Below are positions 42,739 to 49,666 of a stretch of 49,740 bases of DNA, in pieces. The DNA lies in contig CAMOIX010000017.1 of the NCBI GenBank assembly GCA_946616365.1, positions 1 through 49,740 on the forward strand, given 5' to 3'. The position numbers were made by a program, and so were the translations under genes. Every line of letters starts with the position of its first letter. Within the stretch, counting starts at the first letter, position 1. The notes beneath the pieces are model-generated. The model searched no databases. It saw only the letters and a program-made list of their open reading frames with translations, and was not told the DNA's origin. The DNA is from AC2028 sp002373595. Lineage in GTDB: Bacteria; Bacillota; Clostridia; Lachnospirales; Lachnospiraceae.

Positions 42739-42755
42739 AACAGCCTCCCTCGAAT

Positions 42756-42799
42756 TTGAGAACCGTTCCCAATTATAACATAGACATAAAAAGAGTCAA
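42756..42799 (-). promoter_or_regulatory. zur promoter with candidate Zur operator
   Basis: TTGACT (42794-42799) and TATAAT (42772-42777) are 16 bases apart on the minus strand. Directly downstream, TTGAGAAC-C-GTTCCCAA (42756-42772, plus strand) is a 17-bp palindrome with one mismatch, placed to block transcription of zur-znuACB. It differs clearly from the GTTAG boxes. Confidence 0.7.
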
Positions 42800-42821
42800 G
42801 CCCTCATAAAGAGGGCCTGAC
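42794..42821 (-). terminator. Intrinsic terminator of the exonuclease transcript, overlapping the zur -35
   Basis: Arms GTCAAGCCCTC (42795-42805) and GAGGGCCTGAC (42811-42821) pair with one mismatch around ATAAA. On the minus strand it is followed by TCTTTTTAT. The -35 TTGACT of the zur promoter lies in its last arm. Confidence 0.75.
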
Positions 42822-42900
42822 GCCGTAAATTCGCTGTTTTTTATACGTTTGGGGATCCGGTTTGGTTCAGGTATTCGGCTCGGGTTTGCAGATGGGCAAA

Positions 42901-43572
42901 CTATATGTTTTCTGTATATTTGCAATCGGGATAGCTCATGCATCCGTAGAACTCGCCGAATTTGCCGTTTCGTTTCTTTAAGAGATTACCGCATTTTGGG
43001 CACTTCTTTACAGCTTTTGCAGGATCCTCCATCTCCTCTTTCAGACTCTCAAATATGCGCTGATTCATCTTGCAGTCATTGAGCGCTCTGTGAGCTCCTT
43101 TGGTACTTATGTGATAATAGCGGGCAAGATCAGAAAGCGTATGATGCGATAATTCAGGAAGATATGCTCTCGCAAGGACAAGTGTATCGATATAGTCATT
43201 TCCAAATACTTTGCCGAAATACTTCTCAGCATCTCTCTGGATGAACTTCATGTCGAAGGTGTTTATGTTGTGCCCCACAAGTATCTCGTCACCGGCGAAC
43301 GCTGCAAACTCAGCCAATACCGTCACGAACCCAGGCGCATCTGCCACCATATCATCCGTGATACCGTTAACCTCGCTAGCGTAATAAGGAATAGGAATTC
43401 CGGGATTGACCAACGTCGAGAATTCGTCCACGACAAGTCCATTCTCGACTTTCAATGCCGAGATCTCTACAACTTCATCAGTCTTGCATGATATTCCGGT
43501 CGTCTCCAGATCAAAGAGAACATAATCGGGAACATATTTTATCAATCTCTTACCAGAATTATTTGTCAGCAT
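42901..43572 (-). CDS. DnaQ-like 3'-5' exonuclease with C-terminal topoisomerase-type zinc ribbon
   Basis: The 223-residue protein has the DEDDh exonuclease motifs: 'LFDLETTGI' (ExoI), 'VGHNINTFDMKFI' (ExoII) and 'HRALNDCKMNQRIF' (ExoIII). After a linker comes a Cys4 zinc ribbon ('CPKCGNLLKKRNGKFGEFYG' and CMSYPDC), as in topoisomerase I tails, which should bind single-stranded DNA. The length and fusion set it apart from the polymerase III epsilon subunit. It lies 12 bases after the MFS gene and ends at a terminator. A repair role is inferred. Confidence 0.85.
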   Translation of the reverse strand: MLTNNSGKRLIKYVPDYVLFDLETTGISCKTDEVVEISALKVENGLVVDEFSTLVNPGIPIPYYASEVNGITDDMVADAPGFVTVLAEFAAFAGDEILVGHNINTFDMKFIQRDAEKYFGKVFGNDYIDTLVLARAYLPELSHHTLSDLARYYHISTKGAHRALNDCKMNQRIFESLKEEMEDPAKAVKKCPKCGNLLKKRNGKFGEFYGCMSYPDCKYTENI

Positions 43573-43584
43573 TATTTTTTCCTA

Positions 43585-44742
43585 TTAGACCAGTTTTCGA
43601 TACGCTATCTCAAGAAGTCCGATATTCAACACCGCAAACACCAGCAAATACACCGGCATGATGGCAATGCCAATATGCTGTTGCAGTATTCCGAACACCA
43701 TAGGCATAAATGTGCTGCCTACATACGCAGATGCCATCTGAAGACCGATCACAGCGGCAGAATATCTCTTTCCGAAGTTCTCGGGTGCCATATGCTGAAT
43801 TGCAGGATATACAGGGCCCATTCCGGTTCCTATGATCACAAAAGCTGCAACTGCCACCTTGTAGGGTGCTGCAGGGATGAACAACATAATGATACCGATG
43901 AATTCTACAACTATTCCGATCCTGATGAGAAGCCTATCTCCAAGCTTATTTGACACAAAGCCCGATATCAGTCTTCCGAGCATCAGGCCCCCAAATATAA
44001 GCGAGCCAAAGGAAGCGACGAGCTCATCAGACAATCCAACTTTGGTTCCGGCAAAATAACTCGGTGTCCAGAGAAAGCATGTTGCTTCGCCGGCGCAGTA
44101 TGCATAGAAAGCTATCAAAGTAAGTATGACCCCGGGAACCTTGATCGTTTCTCTTATACCCGCGCTATCTTTAATCTCTTCTGCATCTGTTGCACTTTCC
44201 GTTTTTTTCCATAGAGGAACTGAAATGATGCATACGAGCAGGATGCCCATCTGAAGAAATGCGGTCCATCTGTAACCTTCATTCCATCTTGCTTTGCTTA
44301 ATGCAAGTGCCATGATATACGGACTGATCATAGCCCCAACGCCGTAAAAGCAGTGAAGGAAATTCATTGCAGCACCTGAATAATGGTTGGCGACGTAATG
44401 ATTGACGGACGCATCTATCGCCCCCGCGCCGAGTCCGTAAGGAACTGCGATCACGAAGAGCATCCAATACTCTTTTGAAACAGAAAAACCAAGTAGTCCG
44501 AGTATCGTCATAAAGATAGATACTATCACGATCCACTTGGTGTGAAATCTCTTTATAAGTCTCGGACTAATGAGAGCTGAAATGATCGTCATGAAGGATA
44601 TGGTCATAGAGACGTATCCTGCATATGAAGAAGGTACGTTAAATGCAACCTGCATCTTTGGCCATCCGGAGCCCAGAAGGGAATCCGGCAACCCCAGACT
44701 TATGAATATCAAATATACAACTGCCAAAAGAAGTGAGTTCAC
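43585..44742 (-). CDS. Major facilitator superfamily transporter
   Basis: The 385-residue protein has about 12 membrane helices. The start 'LGLPDSLLGSGWP' and the later 'SGFVSNKLGDRLLIRIGI' show the loop pattern of MFS carriers, and 'ISLGLPDSLLGSGWPKM' is common in sugar/fucose-permease-like MFS proteins of Clostridia. The start is a GTG at 44742, with AAGGAG 6 bases upstream. It lies 28 bases after the flavodoxin gene. No substrate can be assigned. Confidence 0.8.
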   Translation of the reverse strand: MNSLLLAVVYLIFISLGLPDSLLGSGWPKMQVAFNVPSSYAGYVSMTISFMTIISALISPRLIKRFHTKWIVIVSIFMTILGLLGFSVSKEYWMLFVIAVPYGLGAGAIDASVNHYVANHYSGAAMNFLHCFYGVGAMISPYIMALALSKARWNEGYRWTAFLQMGILLVCIISVPLWKKTESATDAEEIKDSAGIRETIKVPGVILTLIAFYAYCAGEATCFLWTPSYFAGTKVGLSDELVASFGSLIFGGLMLGRLISGFVSNKLGDRLLIRIGIVVEFIGIIMLFIPAAPYKVAVAAFVIIGTGMGPVYPAIQHMAPENFGKRYSAAVIGLQMASAYVGSTFMPMVFGILQQHIGIAIMPVYLLVFAVLNIGLLEIAYRKLV

Positions 44743-44770
44743 TGAATCTCCTTTACAGTTTCAGTTACTT

Positions 44771-45178
44771 TTATTTATACTTTCTTGTGAATTCCTTTAT
44801 CGCCTCGATATCTGCCTCATTGGGTCTGCCCTTGTGAACGTTTTTAAATTCACCTTTGCAGTGAAATTCATTCTCGTCCATAGGGATTCCGACCTTGTCG
44901 GCTTCCGCTTTGACTTTCTTGTAAGTAGAATTGAGCATCGCTGCGGATCCGAAATTCACGATCTTTCCGACCTTCTCCTTATCAAGAGACGCTATGAAGC
45001 TGCGCACCTCGGGATCGATGGTAAAGGCATAATACGAATTTCCGAGGAAAAGGATATCTACCTTCTCGCTTACAGGCTCGGTTATGGGCAGTGCTTCTAC
45101 TCCGAGTTCAGCGGCAACAGCCTCTGCCAGCTTCTTAGTGTTTCCGGTTTTAGTATAGTATCTTACTGCGTAAGTCAT
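44771..45178 (-). CDS. Flavodoxin-like protein
   Basis: The 135-residue protein starts with a short flavodoxin FMN-phosphate loop ('YYTKTGNTKKLAEAVAAEL'), then 'VDILFLGNSYYAF', the second FMN loop. Flavodoxins carry one or two electrons in the cytosol and often replace ferredoxin when iron is short. AAGGAG precedes the ATG. A strong promoter lies just upstream, and the MFS and exonuclease genes follow, probably on one transcript. Confidence 0.82.
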   Translation of the reverse strand: MTYAVRYYTKTGNTKKLAEAVAAELGVEALPITEPVSEKVDILFLGNSYYAFTIDPEVRSFIASLDKEKVGKIVNFGSAAMLNSTYKKVKAEADKVGIPMDENEFHCKGEFKNVHKGRPNEADIEAIKEFTRKYK

Positions 45179-45222
45179 AATCTCATCTCCTTATATGATG
45201 TGTTTTATTTAAGTTTTATCAT

Positions 45223-45251
45223 ATTGTATTTTATCAAATATAAATTGTCAA
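45223..45251 (-). promoter_or_regulatory. Promoter of the flavodoxin operon
   Basis: TTGACA (45246-45251) and TACAAT (45223-45228) are 17 bases apart on the minus strand. The -35 lies 3 bases from the preceding terminator hairpin. Confidence 0.75.
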
Positions 45252-45253
45252 GG

Positions 45254-45286
45254 AAAAAGAAAGACCGTTTGTCAGTCTTTCTTTTT
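45254..45286 (-). terminator. Terminator containing the stop codon of the 131-residue gene
   Basis: Arms AAAAAGAAAGAC (45254-45265) and GTCTTTCTTTTT (45275-45286) make a 12-bp perfect stem. The stop codon at 45272-45274 lies in its loop. The T-rich arm faces the plus direction as well, so it may work both ways. Confidence 0.6.
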
Positions 45287-45667
45287 CCTCTCTTCACGCT
45301 TCTTGGCGCGTTGCTCACGATTATCTTTTTCCGATTCAAAGATTTCCACAGCTGCATCGGTCAATTCTGCAGGCCAGACCTTACCGCTTTGAACCGCATT
45401 TGCCCAGGGGCAGAGCTTCTCATAATCGTCATCCAAAACGACGGTGTACGGCGGACCGCAGCGATCGTTTACATCCATATATAGATGCCGTCCCTGATCT
45501 ATCAGATGATACGAATCTATGTCACTCATATCCTCACGCAGCGCATTGTAGATCTCGGCAGTGATCTGATACAGGTGATAATACCCGCATCCGCTTCGCT
45601 CCGCCGTATATAGATCTCTTTCCGCATCATAACATGCTTTCCAGTCGCATCCACGCTTAAATTCCAT
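45272..45667 (-). CDS. Conserved-looking protein of unknown function
   Basis: I do not recognise this 131-residue protein. It has no signal peptide or membrane helix. The N-terminal half is rich in aromatic residues and Cys ('GCDWKACYDAERDLYTAERS', 'GYYHLYQITAEIYNAL'), and the C-terminus is a highly charged Lys/Arg/Glu tail. Coding is supported by an uninterrupted frame, sensible composition and a terminator at its end. The start ATG at 45667 lacks a strong ribosome site. It is flanked upstream by an integrase remnant, so it may have arrived by transfer. Confidence 0.55.
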   Translation of the reverse strand: MEFKRGCDWKACYDAERDLYTAERSGCGYYHLYQITAEIYNALREDMSDIDSYHLIDQGRHLYMDVNDRCGPPYTVVLDDDYEKLCPWANAVQSGKVWPAELTDAAVEIFESEKDNREQRAKKREERKKKD

Positions 45668-45678
45668 ATTTTTTCACA

Positions 45679-45875
45679 CTATTCCCGGCTTATTTGATCA
45701 CTGCTTTTGCTTTGAATTACTTTAACACTTACGTCCCTCTCATGCAACCCGGTACAAAAAGTGTGTCGTAGCATAAGATTGGAAATATGAGGCAACAATA
45801 CCGGTTCTCTGTCTTCTTCCTCTGCTATCGCCTCTTCCTGCTTATTGTAGGCCTTAACAATATCACTTTCCCTCT
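45679..45875 (-). pseudogene. Tyrosine recombinase (Tn916-type integrase) C-terminal remnant
   Basis: The minus-strand frame ending in TAG at 45679 contains 'IVKAYNKQEEAIAEEEDREP', then 'LLPHISNLMLRHTFCTGL' and 'DVSVKVIQ', which closely match the catalytic domain of Tn916-type integrases. There is no N-terminal domain, and similarity stops after KVIQ, before the catalytic tyrosine. In the HxxR box the histidine is leucine (LMLR). The piece is therefore a dead fragment left by an integrated element, squeezed between the hydrolase and the 131-residue gene. Confidence 0.75.
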
Positions 45876-46795
45876 CGCCATTCTTTTATCGCTTTGGACA
45901 GTCTTCTATCGATATCTTTTCTAGTTTCTTCACATTCATTCGGATGTTCCTTGGCGGACTTGAAAAGAAACCGCATTACGAATTTCAGCCCCACAGGCAA
46001 TGCAATTCTTAAGAGTCCCTCCGGCAACACAAAATGAGTTCCGTATTCGTAAGCCACGGCTTCATATTCGCATTTATGTGGCCTGTTCCTTAATCGCTCA
46101 TCCATGCGTCTTACATATTTTCCGGCTTCCCACAGACCGTCATCATCAGCACCGATCAGGATAAGTTTTCCGTTTATGTTCTCGATCTTTATCATTTCCT
46201 CTTCCGTGTGAGGTCTTGCTTTTTCGGAGTCTATGAACAGATTGGAGGACCTGATGAAATCTCCGGAACCTTTTGTTTCTTCCTGTATTTTCTGCCAGTA
46301 CTCGGGATGCTGATATACAAAAGGCATATAGGGAAGCGGCTTCCCTTTCCACGAAAGTGTGGATGCGCCCGGGATCGGCCACTCTTTGCACCCGTCCTTC
46401 TTCCCTTGTTCGAATCCCTGCCACACATAATCACTTGCGGTAATACCGAAGGTCAGAGTAATGTCTGAAAAGAAAGAGGCAGCAACCAGAGAATGCATTC
46501 CTGCAGTAGACATTCCCATAATCCCGATCTTTTTGTTTCCGTGTTCTTTAAGCCACCTGATGGCTGTCTCGATTCTTTCAAGAGGACAGTTTACGTGGCT
46601 GTAATCCTTCTTACCGGGAGACATAGCCATGCAGTTCACGCCTTGCTTATGAAGCCATTTTGCTCCGCATTTGGCCATGTAATCATTAGGGTCATCACCA
46701 AACAGACCTATCATGACACAATCCGAACCATTCGGATTTTCATACCATGTCCCGTAAAACCCGTCTTTGTCAGGATCAAACTGAATTCCCTTCAT
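45863..46795 (-). CDS. Alpha/beta hydrolase, acyl-CoA thioesterase (BAAT C-terminal) like
   Basis: The 310-residue protein shows an alpha/beta-hydrolase fold with nucleophile elbow GMSTAG (Ser96), a likely acid at 'GADDDGLWEAG' (about 215-225) and a histidine in 'YGTHFVLPEGLL' (about 254). The layout, with 'AIRWLKEHGNKKIGIMGMST' before the serine, resembles the C-terminal domain of bile acid-CoA:amino acid acyltransferase/thioesterases. No signal peptide. It is probably cytosolic and cleaves an acyl ester or thioester. The ATG overlaps the stop of a broken upstream frame (ATGA). Confidence 0.75.
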   Translation of the reverse strand: MKGIQFDPDKDGFYGTWYENPNGSDCVMIGLFGDDPNDYMAKCGAKWLHKQGVNCMAMSPGKKDYSHVNCPLERIETAIRWLKEHGNKKIGIMGMSTAGMHSLVAASFFSDITLTFGITASDYVWQGFEQGKKDGCKEWPIPGASTLSWKGKPLPYMPFVYQHPEYWQKIQEETKGSGDFIRSSNLFIDSEKARPHTEEEMIKIENINGKLILIGADDDGLWEAGKYVRRMDERLRNRPHKCEYEAVAYEYGTHFVLPEGLLRIALPVGLKFVMRFLFKSAKEHPNECEETRKDIDRRLSKAIKEWREGK

Positions 46796-46920
46796 GCTCT
46801 CTCACCTTCCTTGACAGTTCTCTCAATCCCCCGCACAAACAATTCCGGATTAAACGGTGCAAGCCCACCATGCCCTACGTCTTTTATCTTTCTGAATATC
46901 GTTTGTGGAAATGTTTTCTT
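46792..46920 (-). pseudogene. Remnant of a gene upstream of the hydrolase
   Basis: A minus-strand frame of about 42 codons ends with a TGA that overlaps the hydrolase ATG. It encodes 'FRKIKDVGHGGLAPFNPELF' and a charged end, and looks like a C-terminal piece of an enzyme, possibly another alpha/beta hydrolase whose catalytic His would lie in GHGG. There is a stop immediately upstream and no plausible start. I take it as decayed. The 4-base overlap suggests it once was an operon partner. Confidence 0.4.
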
Positions 46921-46963
46921 TTTCCTTCATATAATTCTTCAGCATACAGTTACCCTCAGCCGC

Positions 46964-47596
46964 TTACATTGATGCTGCATATACAACGATCGCGGCAATG
47001 TAATAAACGATAAAAACAACATTTGAAAAGCCTCCGCAAAGGATCATATGTAACCCTTTCGGGAGTTTACGTGATAACGGCTTCAGAAGATAAAGCACTC
47101 CCGGTGACAATACCGCCAGCCATGCGGGAAATATGGTCTTTCCTGCCACGATAACAACTATCAGCGCAAGCAGTCCAAGCCCCTCGCCCAGGTACAGGAT
47201 GATCGGGAGCTTCTGGAAATACTTCAGAACGATATCCAGATCCCTCCTCTGATCATCTGCTCCAAGAAGTCCAAGATAAGCACAGTGGCTGTGATATGCT
47301 CCCCCTGCTATGATCCCCATACAACTTAAGAGAAATGCCGCAAAGGCAAGCTTGTGTAACGATTCGTCAGAAATGAGAACCATATGATAGAACCCGATGC
47401 AATAAAGAAACGCTGCGACCGGTCCTATCCAGCCTCCTATCATCACACGTATCGGAGGAAGCTTCTTCATTATGCTTATGATAGGATCAAGCGTACCGTC
47501 GTGCTTAAAATCATTCTTGTCATAGTATAAAGTCATGTCGCCACAGAACATCAGAAGTGCTCCGGCGAAACCTGTGATCAATGTTATTAAGATCAT
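46964..47596 (-). CDS. Integral membrane protein, DUF6796-like
   Basis: The 210-residue protein has about six hydrophobic helices ('ITGFAGALLMFCGDMTLYYD' at the start). The segment 'GGAYHSHCAYLGLLG' holds two histidines and a cysteine inside a helix. It resembles DUF6796 membrane proteins of Firmicutes, which have no known function. Its ATG overlaps the stop of a 36-codon ORF, and a promoter with a perfect metal box lies about 150 bases upstream, so it may be metal-regulated. Confidence 0.7.
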   Translation of the reverse strand: MILITLITGFAGALLMFCGDMTLYYDKNDFKHDGTLDPIISIMKKLPPIRVMIGGWIGPVAAFLYCIGFYHMVLISDESLHKLAFAAFLLSCMGIIAGGAYHSHCAYLGLLGADDQRRDLDIVLKYFQKLPIILYLGEGLGLLALIVVIVAGKTIFPAWLAVLSPGVLYLLKPLSRKLPKGLHMILCGGFSNVVFIVYYIAAIVVYAASM

Positions 47597-47703
47597 TTTC
47601 TTATCACCTCATCATAGGTTGTATTCGTTGTCGGATAGATATTATGCTTTCTGTAATTTTCCGAAGCATACATCTCCCGCAGTCTTTTCTCAAAGGCTGT
47701 CAT
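47593..47703 (-). CDS. Small ORF coupled to the DUF6796-like gene
   Basis: An ATG at 47703 opens a 36-codon frame that ends at 47593, overlapping the next ATG by 4 bases. The peptide is charged, with 'KRLREMYASENYRK' in its middle. No strong ribosome site is seen (CCGGGAAG just before the ATG). It may be a real small protein, a translation-coupling leader, or the tail of a decayed gene, since the frame stays open nine more codons upstream. It lies downstream of the promoter with a metal box. Confidence 0.4.
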   Translation of the reverse strand: MTAFEKRLREMYASENYRKHNIYPTTNTTYDEVIRK

Positions 47704-47746
47704 CTTCCCGGCAATATCATCAAATCCTTAGACTCATTTTACCCAT

Positions 47747-47799
47747 GTTAGGCATTGCTAACCAAGTGAAATTATAAATACTTGGGTGCCATTTATCAA
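47747..47799 (-). promoter_or_regulatory. Promoter with DtxR-like metal box before the DUF6796-like gene
   Basis: TTGATA (47794-47799) and TATAAT (47771-47776) are 17 bases apart on the minus strand. A perfect GTTAG-GCATTG-CTAAC box (47747-47762) begins 8 bases after the -10, over the expected start of transcription. Confidence 0.7.
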
Positions 47800-47816
47800 G
47801 CCATAAGTGTAATCGA

Positions 47817-47880
47817 GAGGTCGGTAGGCAATTAAATCGCCTACCGACCTCTCACACCACCGTGCGTACCGATAACGTTT
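47817..47880 (-). mobile_element. Possible 3'-end remnant of a group II intron
   Basis: On the minus strand GTACGCACGGTGGTGTGA precedes a 13-bp perfect inverted repeat (GAGGTCGGTAGGC and its complement, 47817-47829 and 47838-47850). This resembles the end of domain V and the domain VI stem of bacterial group II introns, whose maturase genes are often followed by such a string. The 5' arm of domain V and any maturase are missing. Recognition is from memory of such sequences, so it stays tentative. It could also end the NYN-gene transcript. Confidence 0.4.
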
Positions 47881-47923
47881 GTGTTTGTCCATTTTTCTAC
47901 ATAGATCTTTCATGCTACCTATA

Positions 47924-48379
47924 TTAATTTGTCCATAATCTATAAAAAACATCACACAATTCGATTAATTTATTTGAAGCTGGTGTATCACTCGCTATAA
48001 CAGCTCTATGTCCATGATTCTTAATACACTTTATAGCAGATTTAAAATCACCATCGGAAGTAGCTATCACCCATACATCAATGCGTGAAAACTTGGGATT
48101 ATCCATAAACTGTGCTATCTTATCGCATATTGCCCTATCCACTTTATTCTTTACTCTTGGTCCAACAACAGTTTGCCAATGCAATGCTTTATCACAACGT
48201 TCTTTTACTAGGCGTTTCCACCCTTCAGAAGTTCCACTTTTACCATCTTCCATTCCAAAACAAAAAATCCCAACATTTTGAAAAGTCGGATATATGTAAT
48301 CCGTCATGGATTTTAAAGATTCGATGCACTTAGGTGATACATTTTCTGTGTCAACCATAATAACCAAGCATTTACTCAT
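47924..48379 (-). CDS. NYN-domain (PIN-like) putative ribonuclease
   Basis: The 151-residue protein has the NYN fold of the PIN-like nucleases: acidic site residues in 'MVDTEN' (Asp10, Asn13), 'KNKVDRAICDKI' (Asp81), and 'VIATSDGDFKSAIKCIKNHG' (Asp109, Asp111). These residues bind metal and cut RNA in related proteins (LabA/DUF88 group). GGAGAACGGTGA precedes the ATG and overlaps the stop of the preceding gene. It is the last gene of a three-gene run with an unknown protein and an Mrr-like nuclease, which suggests a defence or stress role. Confidence 0.78.
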   Translation of the reverse strand: MSKCLVIMVDTENVSPKCIESLKSMTDYIYPTFQNVGIFCFGMEDGKSGTSEGWKRLVKERCDKALHWQTVVGPRVKNKVDRAICDKIAQFMDNPKFSRIDVWVIATSDGDFKSAIKCIKNHGHRAVIASDTPASNKLIELCDVFYRLWTN

Positions 48380-48388
48380 GATGTCATC

Positions 48389-48907
48389 TCACCGTTCTCC
48401 AATAAAATGCTCCACTACTTCCTTCTGAACCTCAGGTGGATAGGCAATAACCTCATATATAGTCCCTTTTTCACTAGTCTTTTCCACCATTGTTATTCCT
48501 TTCGATGAACCAATTTCTATAGGCATCTGAAACCACTTTCCGTCTACCTGCCTCTCTTCTACATACCTCAAGTCACGCCAACTATAAAATCCATCCTGAT
48601 CATCGAATCTCTTACTCATCTTGTTAACAAACGAGACTACGGAACCCGCTGCATCCTGATCTGTAGTTTCTTCGAGATCCTCTGTAATATCAGGTAATTG
48701 AATTAATGAATTATAAAAATCTCGTATCTTTCTATAATAGTCACTACTCTTATCCATGAGTTCTTGAGAAACCATAACATCAACAGAATTACGGATTTTG
48801 CTCTTATATTCCTCAGGTTTATTAATTACATACTGCAAATTATTTAATAATTCAGTATGAAACTGATGCACTCTTCTCGCATCTTGCTTTGAAAATGTTC
48901 TTGCCAC
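48389..48907 (-). CDS. Unknown protein between an Mrr-like nuclease and a NYN protein
   Basis: I do not recognise this 172-residue protein. The first 110 residues look helical ('KQDARRVHQFHTELLNNLQY', 'DYYRKIRDFYNSLIQL') with an acidic linker ('DITEDLEETTDQD'). The end is probably a beta-rich fold ('GKWFQMPIEIGSSKGITMVE', 'TIYEVIAYPPEVQKEVVEHF'). The start is a GTG at 48907 with AAGGAAA about 10 bases upstream. It lies 13 bases after the Mrr-like gene and 9 bases before the NYN gene, so the three are one operon and it may link the two nucleases. Confidence 0.7.
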   Translation of the reverse strand: MARTFSKQDARRVHQFHTELLNNLQYVINKPEEYKSKIRNSVDVMVSQELMDKSSDYYRKIRDFYNSLIQLPDITEDLEETTDQDAAGSVVSFVNKMSKRFDDQDGFYSWRDLRYVEERQVDGKWFQMPIEIGSSKGITMVEKTSEKGTIYEVIAYPPEVQKEVVEHFIGER

Positions 48908-48920
48908 TTTACTGTTTTCC

Positions 48921-49661
48921 TTAGTTTGCCTTGTCTTGAGAATTCTCTAATACAGCATTTGCATTATCTATAAGTTTAGAAAGAGCGTCCCTGTCCCATA
49001 GGATAACCTGATGTTCAGTTGCCATTCTTTTTGTCTGAGCACTAAAATAATTATTTGTAAGCAAAATTGCTTGCGAAGCAGCCACGTTTCTTCTTGCAGT
49101 AGCAGCTTGTTCAAGAGCATGATATGGAACAGTCGTGCTATAGCATTTACATTGAATAACATATTTTCTTTTTGCCTTCCACGCGATGATATCTGCTCCA
49201 AGATCGCCGCTACCACCAGTCACCATAACATTTGAAAACATATTTAGTTCTAGTAGTTTCGCACAATAATGTTCAAACAGATCACCTTTTTGTTTTTTTC
49301 CCTCTAATTCTGCTATCCTATCTATATCCTCCATAGAAAACCTTTTTTGCGAATTATCTGCGTCTTCACTTTTTACGTCATGAACTCGCACTGTCTCTTT
49401 TTTTTCATCGTCAACACCACATTCTTTAGGGAAGGTTTGAATACTCGTTCTTTGAGTGTTTGCTTGAGGCTTTACATATACAGAATTCGAAAATTTAACA
49501 TTGCCATTCGCGCCAAGCATACCCCATTTTTTATGTAAATATGCTCTAAAGATCAGAAGCACTCCACCAGTTGTCTGCGAACAACCATATCTTACGTAGC
49601 CAACGTTTACAGCATTTCCGTCTCCAACATAAGCGAAAATCACCAATAGCCCCCAAATCAA
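48921..49661 (-). CDS. Membrane-anchored Mrr-like restriction endonuclease
   Basis: The 246-residue protein has a hydrophobic N-terminus, a Gly/Thr-rich region, a linker and a C-terminal Mrr_cat PD-(D/E)xK nuclease domain (about 125-240). The active-site residues are visible: Glu130, Asp157 in 'GSGDLGADIIAW', and Gln170-Cys-Lys172 in 'YVIQCKCYS'. Mrr-type enzymes cut foreign or modified DNA. The start is uncertain: TTG at 49661 opens the frame inside a hydrophobic segment that continues a few codons upstream to a stop at 49686. Confidence 0.75.
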   Translation of the reverse strand: MIWGLLVIFAYVGDGNAVNVGYVRYGCSQTTGGVLLIFRAYLHKKWGMLGANGNVKFSNSVYVKPQANTQRTSIQTFPKECGVDDEKKETVRVHDVKSEDADNSQKRFSMEDIDRIAELEGKKQKGDLFEHYCAKLLELNMFSNVMVTGGSGDLGADIIAWKAKRKYVIQCKCYSTTVPYHALEQAATARRNVAASQAILLTNNYFSAQTKRMATEHQVILWDRDALSKLIDNANAVLENSQDKAN

Positions 49662-49666
49662 TAGTG

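Noticed and set aside
44570..45484. Plus-strand open frame of about 304 codons across the MFS, flavodoxin and unknown genes
   Set aside because: It runs antisense through three supported genes, a promoter and a terminator, so it is a chance frame.
47758..47955. 65-codon minus-strand frame overlapping the end of the NYN gene
   Set aside because: It runs through the intron-like palindrome and the promoter with a metal box; no ribosome site or recognisable domain.
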